DNA from: Gephyromycinifex aptenodytis
GTDB lineage: Bacteria > Actinomycetota > Actinomycetes > Actinomycetales > Dermatophilaceae
Reading direction: 5' to 3'
DNA: 64,000 bases
NCBI RefSeq assembly: GCF_012277275.1
Contig: NZ_CP051155.1
Location: forward strand, 186,001-250,000
The notes under the pieces are model-generated. The model was given only the letters and a program-made list of their open reading frames with translations, had not been told where the DNA came from and made no database searches. The translations under genes and the position numbers were made by a program. Shown piece after piece: positions 51,946-61,580 of the stretch (position 1 is the stretch's first letter; each line of letters opens with the position of its first letter).

Positions 51946-52439
51946 GCCTGGCTGCGCAACAGCCTCACGCGATGGACGAGGAGCCCGAGGACATCGGGCT
52001 CCTCGTCCAGCGTGTAGACCCAGAACTACCGCTGCCGGGTTACGCCAAACAGCACGACGCCGGCCTGGACCTGTTCGCTGCCACGGATGCCCACTTGTCG
52101 CCCGGCGAGCGAGCGCTGGTTCCGACCGGCCTCGCGGTCGCCATCCCCGCCGGGTGGGTGGGATTGGTTCACCCCCGATCGGGCCTGGCCGCGCGCCACG
52201 GCATCACCGTGCTCAACGCTCCCGGGACCGTCGACGCGGGCTACCGAGGTGAGATTCTGGTCAATCTGATCAACCTCGACCCGCGCGAAGAGTTTTCTGT
52301 AAAGCGCGGTGATCGCATCGCACAACTGCTCCTACAGCGGGTGGGTCGGGCGAGCTTGCATGAGGTCGATGTGCTTCCTGCCAGTCACAGGGGTCACACT
52401 GGTCATGGAGACAGCGGCGGATTCGGGCACAGTTCATAG
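51942..52439 (+). CDS. dut: dUTP diphosphatase (trimeric dUTPase)
   Basis: 165 aa from ATG 51942 (155 aa if from ATG 51972). Trimeric dUTPase motifs: DAGLDLFA (1), [11 protein letters not shown] (2), [14 protein letters not shown] (3, catalytic Asp), [11 protein letters not shown] (4), and the C-terminal [10 protein letters not shown] (5), where GGFGSTG is usual. It removes dUTP and supplies dUMP for thymidylate. Confidence 0.95.
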   Translation: MSLAAQQPHAMDEEPEDIGLLVQRVDPELPLPGYAKQHDAGLDLFAATDAHLSPGERALVPTGLAVAIPAGWVGLVHPRSGLAARHGITVLNAPGTVDAGYRGEILVNLINLDPREEFSVKRGDRIAQLLLQRVGRASLHEVDVLPASHRGHTGHGDSGGFGHSS

Positions 52440-52482
52440 CCCTCCGCCCGCATATCGCTGACCAGAACCGAGGAGACGACAC

Positions 52483-53265
52483 ATGGCATGGTTCCGACGC
52501 GGCAAGGCACGAGATGCCCAGACCGCTCCCGTCGAGACCGACGCCGCGCAGACCCCGGCGCCCCCAGTCGGGGATGACGTCGAGTCCGCCACTGCAGCGC
52601 AGACCCAGGATGAGGCCAGCGCCCAGGCGCCCGCGGGCGAGGCCGTGATCGACGAATCCAAGCTCGGTCCCTGGGACAGTTCCGAGGTTCCGGGCAAGGG
52701 AGAGTTCCTCAAGCTTGGTGCACTGTGGCTTCCCGTGATCCAAGGTCTGATGATCTCCTTCGAGATGGATGAGGCCCAGACCCAGGTGACGGCAGTACGC
52801 GTCATGCTCGGCGACTCAGCGCTGCAGTTGCAGGCCTTCGCGGCACCGCGCTCGCGTGGCCTCTGGGATGAGATCCGCACGGAGCTGGCTGAGGGCATCA
52901 CCTCATCCGGTGGTACCGCCCAGGAGCGTCAAGGCCCGCTGGGCCCGGAGCTGTTCGTGCAGGTCCCCGCCCAGGATGCGACCGGACGTCCCACCACCTC
53001 CTCCATGCTCTTCGTCGGCTTCGACGGGCCACGTTGGTTCCTTCGCGGTGTACTCAGCGGTTCGGCCGCCACCGACGAGCGTGCCGCCGAGCCGCTGCGC
53101 AACGTGATGCGGGTGGTGGTCGTCGACCGCGGCGAGGCACCTATGGCGCCACGGGAGCTGCTCGAACTGCAGTTGCCTGATGAGTCCCCGGAGGGACAGC
53201 CCGAGCCGGGCGGTAAGGACTTCGACCCGTTCGCGCGGGGCCCGGAGATCACCGAGGTTCGCTGA
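52483..53265 (+). CDS. DUF3710 family protein
   Basis: 260 aa. MAWFRRGKARDA at the start, a low-complexity Ala/Pro/Asp section to about residue 60, then the DUF3710 body (LGALWLPVIQGLMISFEMD; VTAVRVMLGDSALQLQAFAAPRS; PRWFLRGVLSGSAA). Located as in Mycobacterium, between dut and an OB-fold gene. Function unknown. Confidence 0.88.
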   Translation: MAWFRRGKARDAQTAPVETDAAQTPAPPVGDDVESATAAQTQDEASAQAPAGEAVIDESKLGPWDSSEVPGKGEFLKLGALWLPVIQGLMISFEMDEAQTQVTAVRVMLGDSALQLQAFAAPRSRGLWDEIRTELAEGITSSGGTAQERQGPLGPELFVQVPAQDATGRPTTSSMLFVGFDGPRWFLRGVLSGSAATDERAAEPLRNVMRVVVVDRGEAPMAPRELLELQLPDESPEGQPEPGGKDFDPFARGPEITEVR

Positions 53266-53269
53266 GCCG

Positions 53270-53635
53270 ATGGCTAGCCTGCTGGATCGTCTTCGCAACC
53301 ACTACGGGCGTTCGAGCGAGGAGCTCGAAGCCGATGAGCTGCATGAGCGCGCCGGCGCCATCGGCGCCACCCACGTTCGTGATGTGCAGGAACGCTCGCT
53401 GGCCGACCTGTCGGGCGTCATCCGCACGCTCACCCACACCTGCTCCTCGAATCCGCCCCACCTGGCGGTGGAGCTCTTCGACGGAACCGGGTCGGTGCAA
53501 CTCGTGTGGCTGGGCCGACGCGCGATCCGAGGAATCGAACCGGGGGTCTACCTGCGGGCCCACGGGCGAGTGACCCGCCGGGCCGGTGTGCTGACGATCT
53601 ACAACCCTCGCTACGAGATCCTGCCGCGCGGCTGA
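53270..53635 (+). CDS. OB-fold nucleic-acid-binding protein
   Basis: 121 aa from ATG 53270, four bases after the DUF3710 stop. The OB fold is seen at LADLSGVIRTLTHTCSS, LAVELFDGTGSVQLVWLGRR and VYLRAHGRVTRRAGVLTIYNPRYEIL. Homologues in the same conserved block are annotated only as OB-fold proteins. Nucleic-acid binding is inferred from the fold. A DUF3159 gene usually follows; none is present. Confidence 0.85.
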   Translation: MASLLDRLRNHYGRSSEELEADELHERAGAIGATHVRDVQERSLADLSGVIRTLTHTCSSNPPHLAVELFDGTGSVQLVWLGRRAIRGIEPGVYLRAHGRVTRRAGVLTIYNPRYEILPRG

Positions 53636-53673
53636 TCAGACCAGCAGGGCACCGGGGGTGGCGCCGGCCAATT

Positions 53674-53692
53674 GCCGCGGCCGGGCCGCGGC
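53674..53692. terminator. Hairpin between OB-fold gene and ceoC
   Basis: GCCGCGGC (53674-53681) and GCCGCGGC (53685-53692) around CGG, in the 84 bp between convergent stops. Stable but without T-run. Confidence 0.4.
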
Positions 53693-53719
53693 GCTGCCAG
53701 CCGCGGGGTGTGGGTCTGA

Positions 53720-54400
53720 CTAGACCGGCTCGTCTTCGCCGGCGGAGGGGTTCAGGAGGCGTTCCAGTTCGCTCTCGACCTCGCTGGTGGTGACCAGGAT
53801 GAGTTCGTCGCTGACCTCCAGCAGGTCGTCACCGCAGGGGGCGATGGCCCGTTCCCCGCGGATGATGCAGGTGAGCACCGTGTCGGCGGGCCAGGGCACC
53901 TCGGCAACGCGGCGGGTCGCCCACGGGCTGCCTGTGGGCAAGGTCATCTCGACCAGGATGGCGTGACTCTGCTGGAACTCGAAGATGCGCACCAGGTCAC
54001 CGACACTGACCGCCTCCTCCACCAGCGCCGTCATCAGGCGCGGCGTCGAGACCGCGACATCGACCCCCCACCCGGAATCGAACATCCACTCGTTCTTGGG
54101 GTTGTTCACCCGCGCGACCGTGCGAGGCACCCCGAATTCGGTCTTGGCCAGCAGCGACACGACGAGGTTCGCTTTGTCGTCGCCGGTCGCGGCGACCACG
54201 ACGTCGCAGTTCTCCAACCCCGCTTCGTTCAGCGCGGTGATCTCACAGGCGTCGGCCAGCAACCAGGAGGCGTCCGGCACCCGCGAGGACTGCACGTCGT
54301 CAGCGTTGTGGTCGATGAGGAGCACCTCGTGGCGCCCGGCGATGAGCTCGCGCGCAATGGAGCGGCCGACGCTGCCTGCTCCGGCTATGACGACGCGCAT
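53720..54400 (-). CDS. ceoC: TrkA/RCK potassium-uptake regulatory protein (CeoC-like)
   Basis: 226 aa. NAD-binding RCK_N domain: VVIAGAGSVGRSIARELIAGRHEV, then VLLIDHN, and TGDDKANLVVSLLAK. An RCK_C domain is at residues 140-220. It gates a K+ transporter by nucleotide binding. Downstream partner of the second TrkA gene in the same operon. No TrkH-type membrane subunit is in the window. Confidence 0.9.
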   Translation of the reverse strand: MRVVIAGAGSVGRSIARELIAGRHEVLLIDHNADDVQSSRVPDASWLLADACEITALNEAGLENCDVVVAATGDDKANLVVSLLAKTEFGVPRTVARVNNPKNEWMFDSGWGVDVAVSTPRLMTALVEEAVSVGDLVRIFEFQQSHAILVEMTLPTGSPWATRRVAEVPWPADTVLTCIIRGERAIAPCGDDLLEVSDELILVTTSEVESELERLLNPSAGEDEPV

Positions 54401-54446
54401 GACTGTGGTCCTTTCGCGGACATTGATCGATGAGGGGCTACCGGGC

Positions 54447-55109
54447 TCACAACGCCGGTGGTCGCTCCTGCAGGACGCCTTCGACGTGGGGAAGGTCGGC
54501 AGCGGGGCAGACGACGTTGAGGATGTCGTTCTCTTGGTAGACCGTTTCCGGTCCGGGGACGCGACCTTGGTTCAGCCGGATGAAGTACGCGATCCGCGCT
54601 CCGGTGGCCGATTCGATCGCCGACATCGGCCGACCGATCCAGTCCTCGTGCGCCGGAACCTCGGCCACCACCACCTGCCCGCTGGGGTCGGTGTACTGCG
54701 GCACCGCGCCGTGTGGCAGCAGGCGCCGCAGCATCCGGTCGGCGGTCCAACGCACCGTGCCGACGGTGGGGATACCCAGGCGCTGGTAGATCTCGGCGCG
54801 GCCGGGGTCGTAGATGCGCGCCACGACGTTTGCCACGCCGTAGGTCTCCCGCGCGACCCGAGCAGCCAGGATGTTGGAGTTGTCGCCGCTGCTGACCGCG
54901 GCAAAGGCGTAGGCGTGCTCGATCCCGGCTTTGACCAGGGTGTCGCGATCGAACCCGACACCGGTGACCCGACGGCCCTCGAACTCGGGGCCCAGGCGCC
55001 GGAACGACGCGGGTTGACGGTCGATCACCGAGACATCGTGGCCTTGGGCCTCGATGCTCAGAGCGAGGGTGGAACCGACGCGGCCGCAGCCCATGATGAC
55101 GAAGTGCAC
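54447..55109 (-). CDS. ceoB: TrkA/RCK potassium-uptake regulatory protein (CeoB-like)
   Basis: 220 aa. VIMGCGRVGSTLALSIEAQGHDVSVIDRQ is the RCK_N nucleotide site; GFDRDTLVKAGIEHAYAFAAVSSGDN and RIYDPGRAEIYQRLGIPTV follow; residues ~140-215 form RCK_C. First gene of the ceoB-ceoC operon and divergent from the KimA-like gene over 103 bp, the order found in Mycobacterium tuberculosis (Rv2690c-Rv2692). Confidence 0.91.
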   Translation of the reverse strand: MHFVIMGCGRVGSTLALSIEAQGHDVSVIDRQPASFRRLGPEFEGRRVTGVGFDRDTLVKAGIEHAYAFAAVSSGDNSNILAARVARETYGVANVVARIYDPGRAEIYQRLGIPTVGTVRWTADRMLRRLLPHGAVPQYTDPSGQVVVAEVPAHEDWIGRPMSAIESATGARIAYFIRLNQGRVPGPETVYQENDILNVVCPAADLPHVEGVLQERPPAL

Positions 55110-55212
55110 AGGACAACGCTACAGCCGCAATCGAGTGGGCCGAGCGCCGCGACGGGGTGTTGCACAACAGGGGGCTTTCAATCCTCGGCTGCACCGGCCC
55201 TACAGTTGACGG

Positions 55213-57225
55213 GTGTCGGATGTCAGTCGCGCGCTCAAGCGCATGGTCGTGGGCCGCGCGATGCGCAGCGACCGCCTCGGGGAAACCTTGTTGCCCAAAC
55301 GGATTGCCCTGCCCGTATTCGCCAGCGATGCCCTCTCCTCGGTGGCCTACGCCCCTGATGAGATCTTCCTGACACTCGCCCTGGCCGGGGGTACCTTCGC
55401 CTTCCTGCACAGCTGGCAGATCGGGCTGTGCGTGGCTGCGGTGATGGCCGTGGTGGTGGCCTCATATCGCCAGAATGTGCACGCCTACCCCTCCGGGGGC
55501 GGCGATTACGAAGTCGCCACCGTCAACCTGGGGCCCAAGGCCGGGATGTCGGTGGCGAGTGCTCTGCTGGTGGACTACGTGCTCACCGTCGCGGTCTCCA
55601 TCAGCTCTGGGGTGCAGAACGCGGGCGCAGCGTTGCCGTTCATCCGCGGGCACGAGGCCCTGGTGGCTGTCGCTCTGGTGGTGCTGCTGGCCGCCATCAA
55701 CCTTCGGGGGGTTCGCGAATCCGGCACCGCCTTCGCGATCCCCACCTACGCCTTCATGATCGGCATCCTGGGCATGACCTTCTGGGGTCATCTACGCAAC
55801 CTCATGGGGACGCTGCCCGCCGCGCCCAGCGCAGGCCTGGAGTTGCGCCCGGAACCTGCTTACGGGGCCCTGAGCGGGCTTGCGATGGTCTTCCTGCTGT
55901 TGCGTGCGTTCTCCTCCGGCTGTGCGGCGCTGACCGGTGTGGAGGCCATCTCCAACGGTGTCCCCGCCTTCCGCAAGCCCAAGAGCCGCAACGCGGCGGC
56001 GACGCTGACGCTGATGGGCGCAATCTCGGTGACCATGCTCATGGCCATGATCACGCTGGCCCGGGCCGCGCACGTCAACTTCGCCGAGGACCCCGCCACT
56101 CAACTGTTCCGCAACGGCGTCCCCGTCGGTGAGGACTACGTGCAGGAGACGATCATCGGGCAGCTGGCCCACACCGTCTTCGACGGGTTCCTGCCCGGCG
56201 TGGTGTTCATCTCCATCGTCACCGGCGTCATCCTCGTCCTGGCCGCCAACACCGCCTTCAACGGATTCCCCGTGCTGGCCTCGGTGCTGGCCCGCGACGG
56301 GCTGCTGCCGCGCCAACTGTCCCAACGCGGTGACCGGTTGGCCTTCAGCAACGGCATCCTGATCTTGGCCGGGGCTGCGATCGTGTTGATCGTCGCCTAC
56401 GACGCGCAGGTCACCAAGCTGATCCAGCTGTACATCGTCGGCGTCTTCGTCTCCTTCACCCTCAGCCAGATCGGCATGATCCGGCACTGGAACCGGCTGC
56501 TGGCAGGAGAGCAGGATCAGTCCGAACGCAACCGCATGCAGCGCTCCCGGATCATCAACAGCGTCGGGGCCACGATGTCCGGCTCGGTGCTCATCGTGGT
56601 GCTCATCACCAAATTCATGCGTGGCGCCGGATTCGCCGTCGCCGCGATGGTTCTGCTGTTCTTCGTGATGCAGGGGATCCGCAAGCACTACGACATGGTC
56701 GCTGCCGAGCTCGCCCTGTCCGACGACCCGCGTGAAGAGCGGGCCTTGCCCTCGCATGTGCACGCCATCGTGCTGGTGAGCAAGATCCACAAGCCGACGA
56801 TGCGGGCGTTGGCCTACGCCCGTGCTTCGCGACCCTCGGTGCTGGAAGCGGTCACGGTCAACGTCGACCCAGAGGTCTCCCAGACGTTGCTGGCCGAGTG
56901 GGATCGCCGTCAGGTGCCCGTGGACCTGAAGTTGCTCGATTCGCCTTACCGCGAGATCACCCGGCCGGTGGTCGATTACGTCAAAGCCGCTCGGGCGCGC
57001 TCCCCTCGCGATGTGATCACGATCTACATCCCCGAATATGTGGTGGGCCGCTGGTGGGAGCACACCCTGCACAACCACAGTGCCCTGCGGCTCAAAGCGG
57101 CGCTGCTGTTCACCCCCGGAGTCATGGTGGTCAGCGTGCCCTGGCAGCTGCGTTCCTCCGAAGGCGCCGAGGACTGGTACACCGGAGGTACCAGCGCACC
57201 GAGCAATCTGCGAGGTCCGAGCTGA
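55213..57225 (+). CDS. kimA: KimA-like APC-family potassium/proton symporter
   Basis: 670 aa, GTG start. About twelve membrane segments (residues 30-490) and a soluble C-terminal domain (500-670). It matches Bacillus KimA/YdaO strongly: SDALSSVAY with Asp39, YPSGGGDYEVATVNLG, LLVDYVLTVAVSISSG with Asp121, and FSSGCAALTGVEAISNGVPAF. The two acidic residues correspond to those needed for K+/H+ coupling in KimA. It also resembles the M. tuberculosis Rv2690c position. The soluble domain is the binding site of cyclic di-AMP in KimA. Often annotated merely as amino-acid permease. Confidence 0.88.
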   Translation: MSDVSRALKRMVVGRAMRSDRLGETLLPKRIALPVFASDALSSVAYAPDEIFLTLALAGGTFAFLHSWQIGLCVAAVMAVVVASYRQNVHAYPSGGGDYEVATVNLGPKAGMSVASALLVDYVLTVAVSISSGVQNAGAALPFIRGHEALVAVALVVLLAAINLRGVRESGTAFAIPTYAFMIGILGMTFWGHLRNLMGTLPAAPSAGLELRPEPAYGALSGLAMVFLLLRAFSSGCAALTGVEAISNGVPAFRKPKSRNAAATLTLMGAISVTMLMAMITLARAAHVNFAEDPATQLFRNGVPVGEDYVQETIIGQLAHTVFDGFLPGVVFISIVTGVILVLAANTAFNGFPVLASVLARDGLLPRQLSQRGDRLAFSNGILILAGAAIVLIVAYDAQVTKLIQLYIVGVFVSFTLSQIGMIRHWNRLLAGEQDQSERNRMQRSRIINSVGATMSGSVLIVVLITKFMRGAGFAVAAMVLLFFVMQGIRKHYDMVAAELALSDDPREERALPSHVHAIVLVSKIHKPTMRALAYARASRPSVLEAVTVNVDPEVSQTLLAEWDRRQVPVDLKLLDSPYREITRPVVDYVKAARARSPRDVITIYIPEYVVGRWWEHTLHNHSALRLKAALLFTPGVMVVSVPWQLRSSEGAEDWYTGGTSAPSNLRGPS

Positions 57226-58502
57226 TGGGCTCACGAAACCCGCGCGCCGCTCATGAGTCGCCCGCGCCGATGAAGGATGGCCAGCACATGGAACTCGAAC
57301 TGGAAGTCGGCCCGATCGCGCACGGAGGTCACTGCGTCGCCCGCGCCGAGGACGGTCAGGTCGTGTTCGTGCGCCACACCTTGCCCGGGGAACAGGTCCT
57401 GGCGCGGGTGACCAAAGGCAGCCCGGGGGATCGATTCGTTTTCGCCGACGCCATCGAGATCCGCACTCCCTCGCCGGATCGAGTAGAGCCGCGTTGCCCG
57501 GTGGCTCACCCCGGTGGCTGTGGCGGCTGCGATTTCCAACATGTCGACATCGCTGCCCAGCGCCGGCTGAAGGCCGAGGTCGTGCGGGAACAGCTCGCCC
57601 GGCTGGGCGGTCTGGACGTCCCGGTGCAGGTCCGCCCCGTACCCGGCGACCAGGAGGGGCTGCGGTGGCGCACTCGGGTGGAGTTCGCCGTTGCCCGGGA
57701 TGGTCGGGCGGGGTTGCACCCCCAGCGCAGCAAGCGGGTTCTGCCGCTGCAGGACTGCCCTATCGCCCACCCGGACATCATCGCAACCGGGGTTTTGGAT
57801 CAGCGCTGGCCGCGTTCGCGCTCCGTGGACGTCGTTGCTCCCTCCGAGGGGCCCGCGGTGGCTATCGCAGTGCCGCAGGGACTGCCGGATTCCCCCACGG
57901 TGCGCGAGAGCGTGCGCGGCGCCCTGTGGAGCGGGGAGTTCGACATCAATGCTCGCGGTTTCTGGCAGGTCCATCCCGGAGCGGGAGCCACGTTCGTGGA
58001 CCACGTGCTTGAGCTGCTTTCCCCCCAGCCGGGGGAGCGGGCGTTGGACTTGTACGCCGGGGTCGGGGTGTTTGCTCGTGCGTTGGCCGACCAGGTCGGT
58101 GCCGAGGGTGCGGTGCTGGCGATCGAGTCGGATGTGCGCGCAGTGGACTCACTGCTGGCCGCCATGGCTGGTCGCTCAGAACTGGAGGCACGGGTCGGTC
58201 GGGTGGAGCACGAGCTGGCCCCGCTGGTCGAAGGCGGTGACGACGTCGATCTGGTCGTGCTCGATCCTCCCCGCTCGGGCGCCGGTAGGGAGGTCATCGA
58301 GGCCATCTGCGGGATGCATCCGCGGGCGATCGCGTATGTGGCGTGTGACCCAGCGGCACTAGGCCGTGATGTGGCCTACGCGCGCCAGGCGGGTTACGAG
58401 GTCTCTTCGGTCCAGGGGTTCGACGCATTCCCGATGACCCATCACGTGGAAACCATTGCGCACTTTGTACCGGCAGAGGCCGGAACATCACGGATCAGTT
58501 GA
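57225..58502 (+). CDS. TRAM-domain RNA (uracil-5-)methyltransferase (TrmA/RlmD-like)
   Basis: 425 aa from ATG 57225, sharing one base with the kimA stop (TGATG). N-terminal TRAM domain (residues ~20-85), then a 4Fe-4S pattern CPVAHPGGCGGCDFQHVD with a fourth Cys in QDCPIAHP, SAM motifs LDLYAGVGVFARALAD and VVLDPPRSGAGREV, and the catalytic Cys in YVACDPAALGRDVA near residue 380. It methylates uracil C5 in tRNA or 23S rRNA; which one is not resolvable here. Usual length is 400-440 aa. Confidence 0.93.
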   Translation: MGSRNPRAAHESPAPMKDGQHMELELEVGPIAHGGHCVARAEDGQVVFVRHTLPGEQVLARVTKGSPGDRFVFADAIEIRTPSPDRVEPRCPVAHPGGCGGCDFQHVDIAAQRRLKAEVVREQLARLGGLDVPVQVRPVPGDQEGLRWRTRVEFAVARDGRAGLHPQRSKRVLPLQDCPIAHPDIIATGVLDQRWPRSRSVDVVAPSEGPAVAIAVPQGLPDSPTVRESVRGALWSGEFDINARGFWQVHPGAGATFVDHVLELLSPQPGERALDLYAGVGVFARALADQVGAEGAVLAIESDVRAVDSLLAAMAGRSELEARVGRVEHELAPLVEGGDDVDLVVLDPPRSGAGREVIEAICGMHPRAIAYVACDPAALGRDVAYARQAGYEVSSVQGFDAFPMTHHVETIAHFVPAEAGTSRIS

Positions 58503-58684
58503 GAGCTCGGGGGTCCGGAAGTGGTAATCGCACGGGAGGTGGCCCGTTCAGCGCCCGGGGTGGTCTCTGCTGGTGCAGGATCTATGGCATGAGATGTGTG
58601 TGTCCGGCGCTGGCAACCTGACACAGTGTGGTTCAAGATCTCGACATCAAGATAGTTCGCAGGCCTTACCTGAAGGAGCATGCG

Positions 58685-61462
58685 GTGAGCCAAGACAGCT
58701 TCCAATCCAAGGGGACGTTGCGCGTCGGTGATCAGACGGTAGAGATCTTCCGCCTGTCCGCCGTCGAGGGCAGCGCATCCTTGCCGTACAGCCTGAAGGT
58801 TCTCCTGGAGAACCTGCTGCGCACGGAGGACGGCGCGAACATCACCGCCGACCACATCCGTGCCATCGGCAACTGGGATCAGAACGCCCAGCCGGACACC
58901 GAGATCCAGTTCACCCCGGCGCGTGTGGTCATGCAGGACTTCACCGGTGTGCCCTGCATCGTCGACCTCGCCACGATGCGCGAAGCGGCAGTAGAACTCG
59001 GCGGTAAGGCCGACAAGATCAACCCGCTCTCCCCGGCCGAACTGGTCATCGACCACTCGGTGCAGATCGACGTTTTCGGCACCAAAGACGCTTTCGAGCG
59101 CAATGTCGAGTACGAGTACGAGCGCAACGGTGAGCGGTACCAGTTCCTGCGTTGGGGCCAGGGCGCCTTCGACGACTTCAAGGTCGTCCCGCCCGGCACC
59201 GGCATCGTGCACCAGGTCAACATCGAGCATCTGGCCCGCGTGATCATGGAGCGCGACGGCGTCGCTTACCCCGACACCTGCATCGGCACCGACTCCCACA
59301 CCACGATGGAGAACGGCCTGGGCGTCCTGGGCTGGGGCGTCGGCGGTATCGAGGCCGAGGCGGCCATGCTCGGCCAGCCCGTCTCGATGCTCATCCCGCG
59401 CGTCGTCGGCTTCAAGGTCACCGGTGAGATTCCGGCCGGTGTCACCGCCACCGACGTCGTTCTCACGATCACCGAGATGCTGCGCAAGCACGGCGTTGTG
59501 GGCAAGTTCGTCGAGTTCCACGGCGAGGGTGTCTCCTCGATCCCGCTGGCCAACCGCGCCACCATCGGCAACATGAGCCCCGAGTTCGGCTCCACCTGTG
59601 CGATCTTCCCGATCGATGAGAAGACCATCGAGTACCTGCACCTGACCGGCCGGAGCGAAGAGCAGGTCGCCCTGGTCGAGGCCTACGCCAAAGAGCAGGG
59701 CCTGTGGCTGGACCCGAGCCAGCAACTGCGCTTCTCCGAGGAGATCGAGCTCGACCTGTCCACGGTCGTGCCGAGCATCGCAGGCCCCAAGCGTCCGCAG
59801 GACCGCATCCTGCTCTCGCAGGCCAAGGAGTCCTTCCGTAAGGTTCTCCCGGACTACGCCACCGGCCAGAACGACGAGGTCGTCGTGGACTCCGGGTCCT
59901 TCCCGGCCTCGGACCCGCCCGCGCCGGGTGAGGACCTGCAGAAGGGCGACAACGCACCTGAGGAGACCGGCTCCGCCGACCAGCGTGCGCACCGGGTCGT
60001 CACCGTGGAGCGCGAGGGCCAGTCCTTCGAGATCGACCACGGCATCGTCTCGATCGCCTCGATCACGAGTTGCACCAACACCTCCAACCCCTCGGTGATG
60101 CTCGCGGCGGGCCTGCTCGCTAAGAAGGCATCCGAGAAGGGCCTGAAGGTCAAGCCGTGGGTCAAGACCTCGATGGCGCCTGGTTCCAAGGTCGTCACCG
60201 AGTACTACACCAAGGCTGGGCTGTGGCCGGCGCTGGAGGCGCTGGGCTACCACCTCGTTGGTTACGGGTGCACCACCTGCATCGGCAACTCCGGACCGCT
60301 GCCGGCCGACATCTCGGCCGCCATCAACGAGTACGACCTCGCGGTCACCTCGGTGCTGTCCGGTAACCGCAACTTCGAGGGCCGGATCAACCCGGACGTC
60401 AAGATGAACTACTTGGCCAGCCCCCCGCTGGTCGTTGCCTACGCCTTGGCCGGAACGATGGACTTCGACTTCGAGTCCGAGCCGCTGGGCCAGGACCAGC
60501 AGGGCAATGACGTCTACCTCAAGGACATCTGGCCCTCCAGCGAGGAGGTCGAAGCGACGATTGCCTCCTCGATCGACCGCGAGATGTTCACGACCCAGTA
60601 CGCCGATGTCTTCTCCGGCGATGAGCGTTGGCGCAACCTCAGCACTCCTGAGGGCAACACCTTCGAGTGGGACGAGAAGTCCACCTACGTGCGTAAGCCT
60701 CCGTACTTCGAGGGTATGAAGATGGAGCTCACGCCGGTACAGGACATCTCCGGCGCTCGGGTGCTCGCCAAGCTCGGCGACTCGGTCACCACCGACCACA
60801 TCAGCCCCGCTGGTGCGATCAAGGCTGACAGCCCAGCCGGTAAGTACCTGGCAGAGCACGGTGTGGACCGCCGGGACTTCAACTCCTACGGTTCGCGACG
60901 CGGCAACCACGAGGTGATGATTCGCGGCACCTTCGCCAACATCCGACTGCGCAACCAGCTCCTGGACGGCGTCGAAGGCGGCTTCACCCGCAACTTCCTC
61001 GCCGGTGGCGAGCAGACCTCGATCTTCGAGGCATCTCAGGCCTACCAGGAGGCGGGCGTTCCGCTGGTGGTCCTGGCCGGCAAGGAGTACGGCTCCGGTT
61101 CCTCACGTGACTGGGCTGCCAAGGGCACCCGGCTGCTGGGGGTCAAGGCGGTCATCGCGGAGAGCTACGAGCGCATCCACCGCAGCAACCTCATCGGGAT
61201 GGGCGTTCTGCCGCTGCAGTTCCCGCAGGGTGAAACGGTCAGCAGCCTCGGCCTGGACGGCACCGAGGTCTTCGAGATCTCCGGTGTGACCGAGCTGAAC
61301 GAGGGCCGCACGCCCAAGAGCGTGAAGGTTGTCGCCACGAAGGACGGCGGCGAGAGCGTCGAGTTCGACGCGGTCGTGCGCATCGACACCCCCGGAGAAG
61401 CGGACTACTACCGCAACGACGGAATCCTTCAGTACGTGCTGCGCAACCTCGTGCAAGCCTGA
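58685..61462 (+). CDS. acn: Aconitate hydratase A (aconitase)
   Basis: 925 aa from GTG 58685 behind AAGGAG (the frame opens earlier but without homology). Cluster-binding Cys in [15 protein letters not shown] near residue 460 and in [14 protein letters not shown] near 525. Swivel domain: [19 protein letters not shown] and [41 protein letters not shown]. Catalyses citrate to isocitrate. Length fits AcnA/IRP-type enzymes. The 182-bp leader is gene-free and probably carries the promoter. Confidence 0.97.
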   Translation: MSQDSFQSKGTLRVGDQTVEIFRLSAVEGSASLPYSLKVLLENLLRTEDGANITADHIRAIGNWDQNAQPDTEIQFTPARVVMQDFTGVPCIVDLATMREAAVELGGKADKINPLSPAELVIDHSVQIDVFGTKDAFERNVEYEYERNGERYQFLRWGQGAFDDFKVVPPGTGIVHQVNIEHLARVIMERDGVAYPDTCIGTDSHTTMENGLGVLGWGVGGIEAEAAMLGQPVSMLIPRVVGFKVTGEIPAGVTATDVVLTITEMLRKHGVVGKFVEFHGEGVSSIPLANRATIGNMSPEFGSTCAIFPIDEKTIEYLHLTGRSEEQVALVEAYAKEQGLWLDPSQQLRFSEEIELDLSTVVPSIAGPKRPQDRILLSQAKESFRKVLPDYATGQNDEVVVDSGSFPASDPPAPGEDLQKGDNAPEETGSADQRAHRVVTVEREGQSFEIDHGIVSIASITSCTNTSNPSVMLAAGLLAKKASEKGLKVKPWVKTSMAPGSKVVTEYYTKAGLWPALEALGYHLVGYGCTTCIGNSGPLPADISAAINEYDLAVTSVLSGNRNFEGRINPDVKMNYLASPPLVVAYALAGTMDFDFESEPLGQDQQGNDVYLKDIWPSSEEVEATIASSIDREMFTTQYADVFSGDERWRNLSTPEGNTFEWDEKSTYVRKPPYFEGMKMELTPVQDISGARVLAKLGDSVTTDHISPAGAIKADSPAGKYLAEHGVDRRDFNSYGSRRGNHEVMIRGTFANIRLRNQLLDGVEGGFTRNFLAGGEQTSIFEASQAYQEAGVPLVVLAGKEYGSGSSRDWAAKGTRLLGVKAVIAESYERIHRSNLIGMGVLPLQFPQGETVSSLGLDGTEVFEISGVTELNEGRTPKSVKVVATKDGGESVEFDAVVRIDTPGEADYYRNDGILQYVLRNLVQA

Positions 61463-61471
61463 TCAATCCGC

Positions 61472-61505
61472 ACAAGGCCGGGGTCGACAGACCCCGGCCT
61501 TGTCG
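61472..61505 (+). terminator. Terminator after acn
   Basis: A perfect 14-bp stem (61472-61485 with 61490-61503; arm starts ACAAGGCCGGGGTC) with a GACA loop, and CTTGTC at the end. It begins 10 bp past the acn stop. Confidence 0.8.
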
Positions 61506-61580
61506 TATGCCTGGGGTCTTCGTCGGGGATCGTGCACGTGGACCGGGTGCCTGGCCGGCTGTGAAAATGCCGGTTAGGGC

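Noticed and set aside
55792-57234. A 480-codon minus-strand frame opposite kimA
   Set aside because: Shadow frame; its 'repeats' of Asp/His/Gln are the complement of codons for hydrophobic membrane helices.
58442-60910. An 822-codon minus-strand frame opposite aconitase
   Set aside because: Antisense shadow of a highly conserved enzyme; composition (Asp/His/Gly/Arg) is artefactual.
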